This document shows, piece by piece, positions 14,727 through 23,800 of a stretch of DNA of 26,679 nucleotides. The stretch's first letter is position 1. Every line of letters starts with the position of its first letter. The notes beneath the pieces are model-generated. The model had not been told where the DNA came from, did no database searches, and saw only the letters and a list, made by a program, of their open reading frames with translations. The stretch lies in the IMG/VR virus record IMGVR_UViG_3300018088_000004, positions 1 to 26,679 of that record; one strand, given 5' to 3'. The stretch comes from a virus. The translations under genes were made by a program, and so were the position numbers.

Positions 14727-15214
14727 TGCCTATTGCGTCTTTCATCTTCAACGAAACGTCGCCAGCGACCGCTGGAACCGCGGCAAGCTCAAATGCTGTT
14801 ACGGGCGCGGCGTCGTGGTTGCCAGCCGGTGTGGCGGGGCCGCTAGATGATTACGAGGGGGTCGACATTGTGGCCGAGCTTCAGGGGGCCACCGGGGGCA
14901 CGCTCGACGTCTACGTCCAACTCTGCCCGGACGGACAGAATTGGTACGACGTCATCCATTTTGCGCAGCAGGCCGCCGCTGGCTCGCTCAACATTTACCA
15001 AGCCACACTTAGCCTCGCTACGACGACCACCGCGCCGATTGCCGTGGGCAAGAATCTGTCGCCGGCTCTCGCCGCAAGCACCGTGGTCAACGGAGCGTGG
15101 ACTGATCGCTTGCGCCTCGTGATGAAGGCAGGGGCGAGCACCAGCGCTGGCGCCCCCGTTGTCGTTCGGGTCACGCCCCAACGCTCCCGAGTGCGCGAGA
15201 GCGGAGGCTCTTGA
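14726..15214 (+). CDS. Putative virion decoration/head protein, beta-rich
   Basis: 162 residues. Small, Ala/Thr/Ser-rich and predicted beta-sandwich. Contains repeated Thr (SLATTTTAPIAVG) and a LDVYVQLCPDGQNWYD core strand pair. No signal peptide or helix bundle. Position between the portal-associated head protein and the scaffold suggests a head decoration or accessory structural protein. The Thr-rich exposed stretches make it a candidate target for the glycosyltransferase encoded downstream; this is speculation. The ATG overlaps the upstream stop (TGATG). Confidence 0.55.
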   Translation: MPIASFIFNETSPATAGTAASSNAVTGAASWLPAGVAGPLDDYEGVDIVAELQGATGGTLDVYVQLCPDGQNWYDVIHFAQQAAAGSLNIYQATLSLATTTTAPIAVGKNLSPALAASTVVNGAWTDRLRLVMKAGASTSAGAPVVVRVTPQRSRVRESGGS

Positions 15215-15522
15215 TGGAAGAAAGAACAGAAGAAGGCGTCACGAAGATCGAAATCGCCGTCGATGGTGCAAATGATCCATCGCGCGTGGCGCGTCTCACC
15301 GCCGAGCAGCTCAAAAAACTACGGATGAATTCTGGCATGGTCCACATCGTAATGGCTCGCAACATGCGAGACGGAGAAGTCGCCCACGAACTCGGTCGCT
15401 TTCCCGAGGAGCATGGGGCGCAGATGTTCGCCGCCAAGCTCGATGAGCGCTGGTGGTACGACGTTCGCATAGAACCACGCCAGGAATGCTACGAGCCGAG
15501 GACTATTGCGGAGCTTCGGTGA
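15214..15522 (+). CDS. Hypothetical protein in head cluster
   Basis: 102 residues from ATG 15214, with GGAGG a few bases upstream and TGATG overlap with the preceding stop. Acidic N-terminus, then VARLTAEQLKKLRMNSGMVH and a compact alpha/beta region (ERWWYDVRIEPRQEC). Function unknown. The stop overlaps the next GTG (GTGA), so translation is probably coupled. Confidence 0.6.
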   Translation: MEERTEEGVTKIEIAVDGANDPSRVARLTAEQLKKLRMNSGMVHIVMARNMRDGEVAHELGRFPEEHGAQMFAAKLDERWWYDVRIEPRQECYEPRTIAELR

Positions 15523-16022
15523 AAATCTACCTCGTTCGCCACTCCACTCCGGAGGAAGGATCGCCCGACGACGACGAAGAGGCCGATGCTGGGCGCGAGC
15601 TGACCGACGAGGGGCGTAAGATCGTCGAGTCGCTTGCCGAATGGATGCGCGACAAGGGCGAGTTCCCCACGGTCATCTACACGAGCCCGACGCAGCGCAC
15701 GCGCGAGACAGCCGAAATTTTGCAGAAGGAGCTCGGCGTCCCTGTGCTTCGTGATGACGTTTCGATCGGACCTCATTCGTCGATTCGCGGGCGCATCAAG
15801 GCGCTAGCGGATGATGACAGCATCACGCGCCCGATGATCGTGTCGCATCATGAGTCGATTTCGCACGGGCTGAGGGCACTCGGGGCACAGCCGGACGAGA
15901 CGTATCATTTGCCGCTTGCCGAGGGCGAACTTCGAATCTTGAAGGTCAAGCGCAAGGGCCCGAAGATTCTGGAGCATCGGCGCGTCATGCCGAGCAAGCT
16001 TGGCAACGTGGATCACTATTGA
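15519..16022 (+). CDS. Histidine phosphatase (SixA/phosphoglycerate-mutase-like)
   Basis: 167 residues from GTG 15519, with GGAG upstream. The N-terminus KIYLVRHSTPEEG is the catalytic motif of the histidine phosphatase superfamily; the usual RHG is RHS here. TSPTQRTRETAEIL (55-68) supplies the second phosphate-binding Arg (R60), and VSHHESIS (109-116) the second catalytic His (H110). It would remove phosphate from a phosphohistidine or small phosphorylated substrate; SixA-like members act on phosphorelay proteins. Its location between head genes is unusual and its target is unknown. Confidence 0.8.
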   Translation: MKIYLVRHSTPEEGSPDDDEEADAGRELTDEGRKIVESLAEWMRDKGEFPTVIYTSPTQRTRETAEILQKELGVPVLRDDVSIGPHSSIRGRIKALADDDSITRPMIVSHHESISHGLRALGAQPDETYHLPLAEGELRILKVKRKGPKILEHRRVMPSKLGNVDHY

Positions 16023-16279
16023 ATTCCGAAGAGCCTCGTGAAGTGAAGCTTCGGCGGCGCGTGCGTCCCGTCTTCGTGTCGCAGATGTTGTTCGATGAAT
16101 ACCACCATCGAAGGCACGAAATCGCGCGCCAATGGCCCCCACTCTCATCCTCGCCTGAGATGTGGGAGTCGATGATGTTGCTTCGCCACGCGGCTCTCAA
16201 TGAGCTCGGTGATGAAATCCTCGAGCGCCTTAGCTTCGGCCTTGAGTGTAATCAGGGAAATTACCTTATCGCAGTATAG
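16019..16279 (+). CDS. Small hypothetical protein
   Basis: 86 residues from TTG 16019, overlapping the previous stop (TTGA). Basic N-terminus (EVKLRRRVRPVFVSQMLFDE), a WPPLSSSPEMWES stretch and a helical C-terminal half. No known function. An unlisted 160-base gap follows to the scaffold gene and contains only a repeated GCTCACACGG (16346-16355 and 16402-16411). Confidence 0.5.
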   Translation: MNSEEPREVKLRRRVRPVFVSQMLFDEYHHRRHEIARQWPPLSSSPEMWESMMLLRHAALNELGDEILERLSFGLECNQGNYLIAV

Positions 16280-16440
16280 CGCGACCGACCGCGCCATGGA
16301 CGGAGAGTGCTGAGCGCGCGCTCATCCGGTCAATCCAAAATCCGTGCTCACACGGGCGGGCAGCGCCATGGCGTCGCTGACCCGAGCCACCCGAAACCAA
16401 CGCTCACACGGCGCCCACGCGTCGAGAATACGGAATTGCA

Positions 16441-17115
16441 ATGGCTGAAAATCAGACGACCGCACCTCCCGGTGAGCTTCCGGAGGAGTGGAAGATGCAG
16501 TTCGCCGCCCTCGTGAACAACGCGTTCACGCAGCGAGCCAAAGCCGAAGAGAAGCGGCAAGAAAAGGCCTTAGAAGCTCTCCGCGCCGAGTTCAAGCAAG
16601 CTTTTGAAGGTCTGCAGAAGCCTCCCGCGCCGCAAGACCCCGATGATGGCGGTGGCAAGGGATCTAGCAAGAAGGACCTCGAAATCTCCACGCTTCGCAA
16701 GCAGCAGGAAGATCTCAAGCTTCGCCTTGATGCCGCCGAAGCTGCCCGCTCCCGTGCCGAAGAGCAGCAGCGCCAAGCAGCACTGCGAACCTTCGTGCTC
16801 GACTCGTTGACGGCTGCGCAGATCGTTGGAACATCAGCGCAGGCAGCAATCAGCCATATCTTCTTCAATAACCTCGCTGGCTACGACGACGACGGTCGGA
16901 TCGTCTGGCGCGAGGATGGCAATCCCGTCGAGTATGCGACCGGCTTCAAAAGCTGGCTCAAGACGGATGTTGCGAAGTTGTTCTTGCCGGCGGCGGGCAC
17001 GCGGGGCTCCGGCTCGCGCCCTGGCGGAACATCACCGCATGGCAAACAGCCTTTGACCAAAGAGGAACAGCAAACGGCCATCGGTAACGCCTTGGTCGGC
17101 ATCCTCGGAGGTTGA
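16441..17115 (+). CDS. Putative scaffolding protein
   Basis: 224 residues. Placed directly before the major capsid gene, with the composition of internal scaffolds: acidic/basic coiled coils at ~30-60 (QRAKAEEKRQEKALEALRAE) and ~78-118, Gln/Pro-rich linkers, and a C-terminal region rich in Gly/Ser ending in a helix. Such proteins guide shell assembly and then leave the prohead. A TTGACA at 17112-17117 lies at its stop but lacks a good -10. Function inferred from position and coiled-coil pattern. Confidence 0.65.
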   Translation: MAENQTTAPPGELPEEWKMQFAALVNNAFTQRAKAEEKRQEKALEALRAEFKQAFEGLQKPPAPQDPDDGGGKGSSKKDLEISTLRKQQEDLKLRLDAAEAARSRAEEQQRQAALRTFVLDSLTAAQIVGTSAQAAISHIFFNNLAGYDDDGRIVWREDGNPVEYATGFKSWLKTDVAKLFLPAAGTRGSGSRPGGTSPHGKQPLTKEEQQTAIGNALVGILGG

Positions 17116-17184
17116 CACCGCTAGCGCGCGCGGATTCGGTCCGGGCTCGCCAGCACTTCTTCATACGAAAGGAGACCTGCCGTC

Positions 17185-18297
17185 ATGGCTGGCGAAACCC
17201 TATCCACCATTCTCAATGCACTGTCCCAAGTCATGGCGCCGGACCTATACCGGCAGTGGAACCGCACCACGTATCTCCTGCGGATGCTCCAAGCCCGTAC
17301 GGGAGCTATCACAGATGGCATCGGGAAAAACTGCGCGTTCGATGTCGAATTCACCGGCGCGACCGCGCAGACCGTCGCTGAAGGCTCGGACGTTCCGGCG
17401 AGCGAATTCGCTCAGGACATCAATGAGCCAATGCTCATGCCGTGGGCAACCTATCGGACGTCGTTTCAGATTTCAGAGCAGGAAGTCGACGCGGCGCGCA
17501 CGAGCGTTGGAACCGCCGATGCGCTGCGGGATCTGTTCGGTGCTCGTCTGCTGAGCGCGAATGCCATTCTCGCGCGGCAGATCGAGAGCGACATGCTGAC
17601 TGGGACCGGAGTCGATGGCAACGGAAACCCGACGCTCATCGGCGTTTTCGGCGGGGCACTGACCGCCAGCGGCGCCTACGGTGGCCTCAGTCCGGCCACG
17701 TACTCAGAGTGGGCATCCACGCAGCTCACGAATGGAGGCACCGCCCGAACGCTCACGCCTGCCCTGATGGCATCGGCGGACCAATTGATTTTCACGGCCG
17801 CGTCCCTTCCGTGGAATGCAATCGTGACCAGCGCTGGTGTCGTGTCCAAGTATGAGCAGTTTTTCACGACTGGTGCTGCATTCGGAACGCAGCAACCGCT
17901 CATCCGAATGCAGGATAACCCGGCAAGCCCGCAGTACGGCATGGGTGTGCCGAACGACCCGACAATGCAGCTCACGAATCTGTATTGGAAGGGTCAGCCT
18001 GTCGTCCGAAATCCAGTCGCGCCCACGGGAAAGATGGCCTTCCTCAACACGGATTTCATCAAGATCAAGTACCTGCCGCATGTCCCGACGCGGAACGAAA
18101 TCGAGTTCCTCGAGAACATCGGTCTGCAAGGCAGCACCGGCGGAAATCAGGTGATCCAGGCAACGGGACTCCAGGCGCGCATCGTCGAACTTGGGAAGAC
18201 CGGAGATTCACACAAGCTGAGCGCTCGCATCACGCTTGCCGCCGCGTTCGTGCGACGCAACGCGATGGCGATCATTCAGGACATCAGCGAGACGTAA
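17185..18297 (+). CDS. Major capsid protein
   Basis: 370 residues. Main shell subunit. AAAGGAG at about 17168-17174 lies some ten bases before ATG 17185, a strong site for an abundant protein. The sequence has the HK97-fold pattern: N-terminal helices (ETLSTILNALSQVMAPDLY), E-loop-like region (IGKNCAFDVEFTGATAQTV), spine-helix segment (ALRDLFGARLLSANAILARQ) and a C-terminal beta-rich part (SARITLAAAFVRRNAMAIIQ). Recognised from order, size and these patterns. Confidence 0.8.
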   Translation: MAGETLSTILNALSQVMAPDLYRQWNRTTYLLRMLQARTGAITDGIGKNCAFDVEFTGATAQTVAEGSDVPASEFAQDINEPMLMPWATYRTSFQISEQEVDAARTSVGTADALRDLFGARLLSANAILARQIESDMLTGTGVDGNGNPTLIGVFGGALTASGAYGGLSPATYSEWASTQLTNGGTARTLTPALMASADQLIFTAASLPWNAIVTSAGVVSKYEQFFTTGAAFGTQQPLIRMQDNPASPQYGMGVPNDPTMQLTNLYWKGQPVVRNPVAPTGKMAFLNTDFIKIKYLPHVPTRNEIEFLENIGLQGSTGGNQVIQATGLQARIVELGKTGDSHKLSARITLAAAFVRRNAMAIIQDISET

Positions 18298-18361
18298 TCC
18301 GAAGAGGCGTGTGCTGCGTTTCGTGCGTGGCCGCGCAAGCCACGAAAGGAATGCAAAGCAT

Positions 18362-19054
18362 ATGAGTACTCAGGAGCCCCAGGACTTCTATCCGCAAGCA
18401 GATCAGCCGTTTGCCGCGCCTGCGGAATATCTGGAAACATCGCGCGAGACGATCTGGTTCAATCCCACCGATAAGGACTGCGTGCTGGATGTTCATATCG
18501 GCACGACACCCTGCTACAGCAAAGCGGCGCAGGAGGCGTGGCGCAGAATGCGCCCCGAGCAGAAGTGGGAAGCCAGGACCGGCAGACGACGGTACGTGAT
18601 CAAGGCGGGGCAAACGAAGGCGATTCCGCGCGACTTCGATCTTGAAATTCAGCAGACACAATGCCTCGAAACGAGCTGCTTGCAGCGGCCACTGTACTGC
18701 ACTGACCCGAGCCATCATCGCATTGTGGTGGCCGGACTGGGCCCGCAACTAGTGAATCGAGGATGGCAGGAAGTTCCGCGGCTTCACCCATCGCTCGACA
18801 CCCGAGCTGCCCAGACAGAGCAAGCCATGCAGGCGGCTGCGCAAGCCACCGTGGCCCACCAAAAGGCTGCGATGGATCTCGCAAATGCCAACTTGCAGCT
18901 TGAGGTGGCGCAGAAAGAAATTCGCGAGGCGAACGAGGCGCGCCGCGCCGCGGAGCGTACTGCCGAGGAGGCAACGCGGAGGCTCGGCGAGCAAATGGCC
19001 AAACCGGCGCAGCCGCAGGGGGGTGCGCCGCCACCGCAACAGAAACGTCAATAG
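18362..19054 (+). CDS. Post-capsid family protein 1: NPT-KD domain, Cys/His cluster, coiled coil
   Basis: 230 residues from ATG 18362. Residues ~28-140 hold an unrecognised domain shared with the genes at 19670 and 20049: RETIWFNPTDKDCVLDVHIG, then RRRYVIKAGQTKAIPRDFD. It continues with a C101/C106/C113 plus SHH (118-119) cluster that suggests zinc binding. Residues ~150-212 form a long Ala/Glu/Arg coiled coil, and the tail is Pro/Gln-rich. It sits just after the major capsid gene, where head-fibre, decoration or connector proteins occur. A CGTGGC/GCCACG hairpin (18326-18344) lies just before its ribosome site. Confidence 0.7.
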   Translation: MSTQEPQDFYPQADQPFAAPAEYLETSRETIWFNPTDKDCVLDVHIGTTPCYSKAAQEAWRRMRPEQKWEARTGRRRYVIKAGQTKAIPRDFDLEIQQTQCLETSCLQRPLYCTDPSHHRIVVAGLGPQLVNRGWQEVPRLHPSLDTRAAQTEQAMQAAAQATVAHQKAAMDLANANLQLEVAQKEIREANEARRAAERTAEEATRRLGEQMAKPAQPQGGAPPPQQKRQ

Positions 19055-19085
19055 ACGCGGCTGACGGCCGCGAAGGGACATTACG

Positions 19086-19364
19086 ATGGCTGCCTTCGGT
19101 ACTACCTATTACCTCATCGACGACTATCAAGTCTCTACCACCTTCGGCGCTGGGAGTGGCACTGGCCAGCAACTCACGCCCGAGTTCCAAGCCGGTAGCC
19201 AAGCGGACGCGATTGTCGTGGCCCAGACCTTCGCCACGATGTTCAACCGCACAGTGAGGCTGGTGCAGAAGACAGGCTCATCGCCTCCATGGACGCTGTC
19301 GTACAGCCCGAACACGGCTTGCCGGACGATCCCCAGCAACATGCCCCCGAGCATCACGTTCTGA
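19086..19364 (+). CDS. Small hypothetical protein, head-tail region
   Basis: 92 residues with AAGGGA before ATG 19086. Beta-rich: GTTYYLIDDYQVSTTFGAG and FNRTVRLVQKTGSSPPWTLS. Short, soluble and without Cys clusters. Shares TGATG with the next gene. Could be a connector or decoration subunit, but no family was recognised. Confidence 0.6.
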   Translation: MAAFGTTYYLIDDYQVSTTFGAGSGTGQQLTPEFQAGSQADAIVVAQTFATMFNRTVRLVQKTGSSPPWTLSYSPNTACRTIPSNMPPSITF

Positions 19365-19561
19365 TGGCTTGGTACAAGACGAGAATGCACGAGCCGGACG
19401 GACGCGTGTTTCACGCGCTCGCCGGCTCGCCGGATACCGCGCCTCAGATCGTCTATGCGTGCGGCTTTCCGGTATCGTTCCACGACATCGCGGTGCCGCC
19501 TCCTCCGGAGGAAATGCGTTGCACGAGGTGCAGCGCGAGAATAGACTCCGCCGCATGCTGA
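19364..19561 (+). CDS. Small protein with CxxC zinc-ribbon-like end
   Basis: 65 residues from ATG 19364 (TGATG overlap). Begins MAWYKTRMHEPDGRVFHALA. Ends with PPPPEEMRCTRCSARIDSAA followed by C, a CxxC pair with another Cys, resembling half of a zinc ribbon. Length and position suggest a structural or assembly accessory protein. No homologue is named. Confidence 0.55.
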   Translation: MAWYKTRMHEPDGRVFHALAGSPDTAPQIVYACGFPVSFHDIAVPPPPEEMRCTRCSARIDSAAC

Positions 19562-19731
19562 CCGGCGACCCTTTCATGCCCCATTTCAGCAACCGCTATT
19601 GGCTCTCGCTCGGTTTCGTGGGGCTGATGCTGCTGGGGCGTTCGGTCAAGCAGCGAACGGAGGAGGACCGTGGAGAAGACGACTCGGGAGACGATTTGGC
19701 ACAACCCGACGTCGAAGGATGCACTCCTTGA
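19555..19731 (+). CDS. Small single-pass membrane protein candidate
   Basis: 58 residues from ATG 19555, which overlaps the previous gene's end. A hydrophobic segment, RYWLSLGFVGLMLLG, could span a membrane, followed by an acidic tail (EEDRGEDDSGDDLAQP). ATG 19576 is an alternative start. It overlaps the next gene by 62 bases in another frame, long for a phage, so its C-terminal part is doubtful. Function unknown. Confidence 0.4.
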   Translation: MLTGDPFMPHFSNRYWLSLGFVGLMLLGRSVKQRTEEDRGEDDSGDDLAQPDVEGCTP

Positions 19732-20038
19732 CGTCGGTCGCGCTGGCAAGCGGCGTTACGTGATTCGGGCCGGGGATACGCGAGCAATCCCGAAGGAGTG
19801 GGATCGCGAAGTTCGGAAGGCGGCAGTAGAGCTCGCATTAGATCTCCGCAAGCGTGGTGTGCAGGATCTTACGTTCCTTGATCCTGCATATGCACTTGAG
19901 TCCCAAATTGCGAGAATACGTCAGAAAATGAAGGCCGTTCTCGTGAAGGCCATCTTGGATCTTGTGGTTGCCGGACGACTGATTGAACAGGCAAAGCGCC
20001 GAATGCTCGCAAAGATCAAGGGCTGCGCTTCACAATAG
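19670..20038 (+). CDS. Post-capsid family protein 2: short NPT-KD domain protein
   Basis: 122 residues from GTG 19670, with GGAGG at 19659-19663 six bases upstream. Residues ~5-50 repeat the domain of its neighbours: RETIWHNPTSKDALLDVGRA, then RRYVIRAGDTRAIPKEWDRE. The insert between the two motifs is missing and so is the Cys/His cluster. The rest is helical (ELALDLRKRG and an Arg/Lys-rich C-terminus KAKRRM). It is a compact paralogue of the genes at 18362 and 20049. Confidence 0.7.
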   Translation: MEKTTRETIWHNPTSKDALLDVGRAGKRRYVIRAGDTRAIPKEWDREVRKAAVELALDLRKRGVQDLTFLDPAYALESQIARIRQKMKAVLVKAILDLVVAGRLIEQAKRRMLAKIKGCASQ

Positions 20039-20048
20039 GAGGAGTTCT

Positions 20049-20858
20049 ATGGCTGCACCCGTCATGGAATATGATGAATCTGAGCATGAGACCAAGTGGC
20101 TAAATCCTACAGATCGGGATGTCGTTCTGGATCTTCATATTGGGACAAATCCGTTCTACAGTAACAATATGAAACGGACGCTAAATGCGCTCAGTCCAGA
20201 ACAACGTAGAGAGAGCATCACCGGCCTCAGACGCTACATTTTCAAAGCAGGCGATACTACGTCGATGCCTCGAGAGTTCGATCGCGCAATTCAGCAGACA
20301 CGCTGTTGTGAGAACGGATGTGGTTCGAACCCACTATATTGCGATGACCTGAGTCATCATCGCGAGGTTGTCGGCGGCTACGGACCACAACTGATCAACC
20401 TCCGTTGGAAAAACCGGCCTGTCCTGCACGCATCATTCAGACAACAGAGCGATGATGATGTTAGGGCGGAACTGAACCGCACTCATGCTGCTTGGCCGGC
20501 TCCTAAGCTCGCGCCTTCGAATCAACCTCCATTCGATGAGCAGAAACAATCAGCGCAGAAAAAGCTGATCGGGTTGGCACTGGAAGAGTGGTCACACGAC
20601 CAGTGGCGGGGTCACTATCCGTCGCGCCCACCTCCTACTGTTGATCTTCCGAAGGACTATGTCAGTGCTGCATGGCAGTCGGTTCGGTTATGGCTTCTTC
20701 GGAGGCGCGCTGGTGTCATTTTGCGGGATGTAGCATCTAGCCGATTGAAGACCATATCGATTTCGCTCGGCAAAACAGAAGCAGCTCACCGGGCACGCCA
20801 TTTGGCCAACAGAACCATCGATCGAATCAGCGAGCTAATGAAGCCGCATGAAGGCTAG
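20049..20858 (+). CDS. Post-capsid family protein 3: NPT-KD domain with Cys/His cluster, low-GC
   Basis: 269 residues from ATG 20049, with GGAGG (20038-20042) upstream. The shared domain reads ETKWLNPTDRDVVLDLHIG, then LRRYIFKAGDTTSMPREFDR. It keeps the Cys/His cluster (C86, C87, C91, C98, H103, H104) of the first paralogue and adds a unique C-terminal half without long coiled coil but with helical basic stretches (RLWLLRRRAGVILRDVASSR). Base composition is visibly lower in GC than the surrounding head genes, suggesting separate acquisition rather than recent tandem duplication. Confidence 0.7.
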   Translation: MAAPVMEYDESEHETKWLNPTDRDVVLDLHIGTNPFYSNNMKRTLNALSPEQRRESITGLRRYIFKAGDTTSMPREFDRAIQQTRCCENGCGSNPLYCDDLSHHREVVGGYGPQLINLRWKNRPVLHASFRQQSDDDVRAELNRTHAAWPAPKLAPSNQPPFDEQKQSAQKKLIGLALEEWSHDQWRGHYPSRPPPTVDLPKDYVSAAWQSVRLWLLRRRAGVILRDVASSRLKTISISLGKTEAAHRARHLANRTIDRISELMKPHEG

Positions 20859-20897
20859 GAAAGCTGCTGGTATCGTGCGAGACTGCTTGCTCTAAGC

Positions 20898-23800
20898 ATG
20901 ACCGACGTCTCCGCCTGCCTCATCGTCAAGGACGACCCTCGAGTCGTTCAGGCGCTCACTTCGATTCGTGCCCACGTCGACGAGATCGTGGTCGTCGACA
21001 CGGGCCGCTCGATGGATGAATGGCCCACTGAGGAAGATCAGCTCTACTATGAGGGGCTTGCCGACAAGCTCCAAGTCTTCAAGGAATGCAACTTCCCTGA
21101 TGGCGACATCGCCGACTTCTCGGCGGCGCGCAACCGCTCGTTCGAACTCGCGACACACGATACCGTCATGTGGCTGGATGCCGATGACGAGGTCGTCGGG
21201 CTGGAGCACCTGCAGGATGCCATCGCGTGGTGCGAGCGCGAGGCGGCTGGGCGGCCGTGGCGGGCCCGCTTCCCCTACGAGTACGAGTATGACGAGCAAG
21301 GCGTATGCATCACGATGCAATCCCGAGAGCGCATCGTGGCACCCAAGGCCGCCTTCCACTGGGTGCGCCGGGTGCATGAGGGACTGACGGCCAAGCAGCC
21401 GACTGGATGGATCACGATTCATCCACCGTTTCCGATCATCTGGAAGCACCGAGCAAAAGGCAGCGAATCGAAGGAGCACAACCGCCGCAACTTGCGGATC
21501 TTGCGCGACGTCGCCAAGCTCGCCCCCGACGACATCGACGCGAAGACCGCGTTCGACCTCGGGGTGGCGCAGTACCGGAATGGTGACCATCTCGCCGCGA
21601 TTCACTCGCTGGCATGGTGCGCGGATCGCTCTGACTGGACCGAGGAGAAGCTGCTCGCCTGCATGCATCTGGTCGAGCTTTACAGCTTCTACCCGGGAAC
21701 CGAGCGGGCCGAGGCGTGGGCCCTCCGCGCCGTGGACACTTGCCCGGAATGGCCAGACGGCTATTTCGCGCTCGCCAAGATTGCCTTCAGCGCGGCTGAG
21801 AAGCACGGTGCCGACGAGCGGCGTCAACTGGAGCGCGCCGCCCACTACGCGGCCCAGGGGCTCGCGTGCGCCGAGCCGGACGCGCTGGGCACCCGAAACC
21901 CCCAGGACCGCGCGCGCAACATCCCGTGGATCCTGCACGAATCGTTGCGGCGGCTTGGTCGTCTCTCCGAGGCTCTTTGCGCAATCCGGTTGTGCACCGA
22001 CGACAACCCCCAGGTGCGGCTGCGACAGCGTGACCTCGAGTTCGAGACTGGGGAACGGCGCGCGACGATCGACATCGCGATCGTGTGTGGCGAGAGTCCG
22101 GAGCGCTTCGACCCACTGACCGTCGCGACCAAAGGGATCGGCGGGAGCGAGACCGCTGTCATTGAGGTCGCCAAGCGACTCGTCACCGGTGGGGCGCGGG
22201 TGCGCATCTTCTGCGAGTGCGAGAACCCCGGGCTCTACGACGAGGTCGAATACCACTCGATGAGCGACCTCGCCGCCGTCGAGTCATGCGAGCTCCTGAT
22301 CGCGTGGCGCAAGGCGACACTCCTCGAGCTTTTGCCGGCGCGCGTGAAGTGGCTTTGGTGCCACGACAAGGAGCCAAACTACTACACGAAATGGGCCGGC
22401 CAACTGGCGGACCGCGTGCTCGTGCTCAGCGAATGGCACAAGCAGCACATGGCCGAGCTCTTCCCGGAGCTGGCGTTCAAGCTCTGCGTGACCCGCAACG
22501 GAATCGATCTCACGCGGTTCGATGTCGTCGTAGAGCGCGACCACAAGCCGCACAAGGCGATCTGGTCCTGCTCGCCCGACCGAGGCCTTGAATGGCTCCT
22601 CGGCATCTGGCCGACGATTCGGGCCCGCGTGACGGACGCCGAGCTGCACTGCTTCTACGGGTTCGTCAATTTCGACCCCGATGACGGGCGCGCCGTCCGG
22701 ATCCAAGCGCTCGCCGCCACGCTTACGGATGAAGGCGTCATCATGCGCGGGCGCGTCGACCAGAGGACGCTGGCAGCCGAGATGCTCAGCGCAGGCGTGT
22801 GGCTCTATCCGAGCTGGGCATACGACCGCCCGTTCCATGAGACCTCGTGCATCGGGGTGATGGAGGCGCAGGCGGCCGGACTCCGAGTCGTGGCGTCGGG
22901 TTGGGGCGCGCTTCTGGAGACGGTACGCGTCGGACATCTCATCCTCGGCGACGACGTTCGCACCGCCGAGTACGAGACCGAATTCGTCGAGGCGACCGTC
23001 GCCGCGATGACCGATGGTCAAGATCATCTACGGGCGCTCTCCCAAAGGGCCGCCCGCGAAGCTTTCAGTTGGGACGGTGTCGCGGCCGAGTGGTCGCGTT
23101 GGGCGGTCGAGGATGTGCGGGAGCATCCCGTGGCATCGATTCGGCCCGAGCGCTCCGACGAGCCCATCGTGCACATGGTGCTCGGTCCCCAGGGAAGCGG
23201 CGGCCTGGTGATGGATGTGCGCGCCGGCTTGGGCGACGAGGCGATGGGTGGCGGCAGCCGCGCTGGCTTCGTCCACCTCACCCGCGCCTTGGCGAGGCGT
23301 GGGCTACGAGTGCGCGCTTTTTCGACTTTCGCCGATGCCTACGTAGAGCAGGATGGCGTGGAGTGGATCCGGCTCGACCGCCTGCGTGCGCATGGCACGC
23401 CTGACGTAATGTTCGCCTTCCACGACACATCCGTCCTCGAGCTCGCGCAGCCGGGAGTGCTGCGGATCGGCTCACACCACAGTTATCAGCCGTACCTGCA
23501 TTTCCAGCACACCGACGTCAACACGGCGCCGAGCGAGCACGCAATGCGGTTCCTGCGTGATCGGTTCGACCCGGGGACGCCATGGTACGTGCTCCCAAAC
23601 GGCGTGCCCAAGATGTCGGTCGACCGAAAACCGGTGCCCGGGCGCGTTCTCTACCACACGAGCCCCGAGCGGGGGCTGCGTTTGCTCCTGCGCGTCTGGC
23701 CGAAGATTCGGGCGAGTGTTTCACGTGCAACGCTCCATGTGGTCGGGCCCGTGGAGGAGCTTATAGCGGCAGCAAGCGCCCCGTCGTGGAGAACCAGCTT

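Noticed and set aside
17112-17140. TTGACA near the scaffold stop as a capsid promoter
   Set aside because: No acceptable -10 at 16-18 bp; the region is ATTCGG-like.
18326-18344. CGTGGC/GCCACG hairpin after the capsid gene as a terminator
   Set aside because: Six-base stem followed by a purine-rich ribosome site, not a T-tract; might modulate translation instead.
20892-22256. 454-codon minus-strand frame opposite the glycosyltransferase
   Set aside because: Shadow of a GC-rich gene; the plus strand carries clear GT2 and GT4 motifs.
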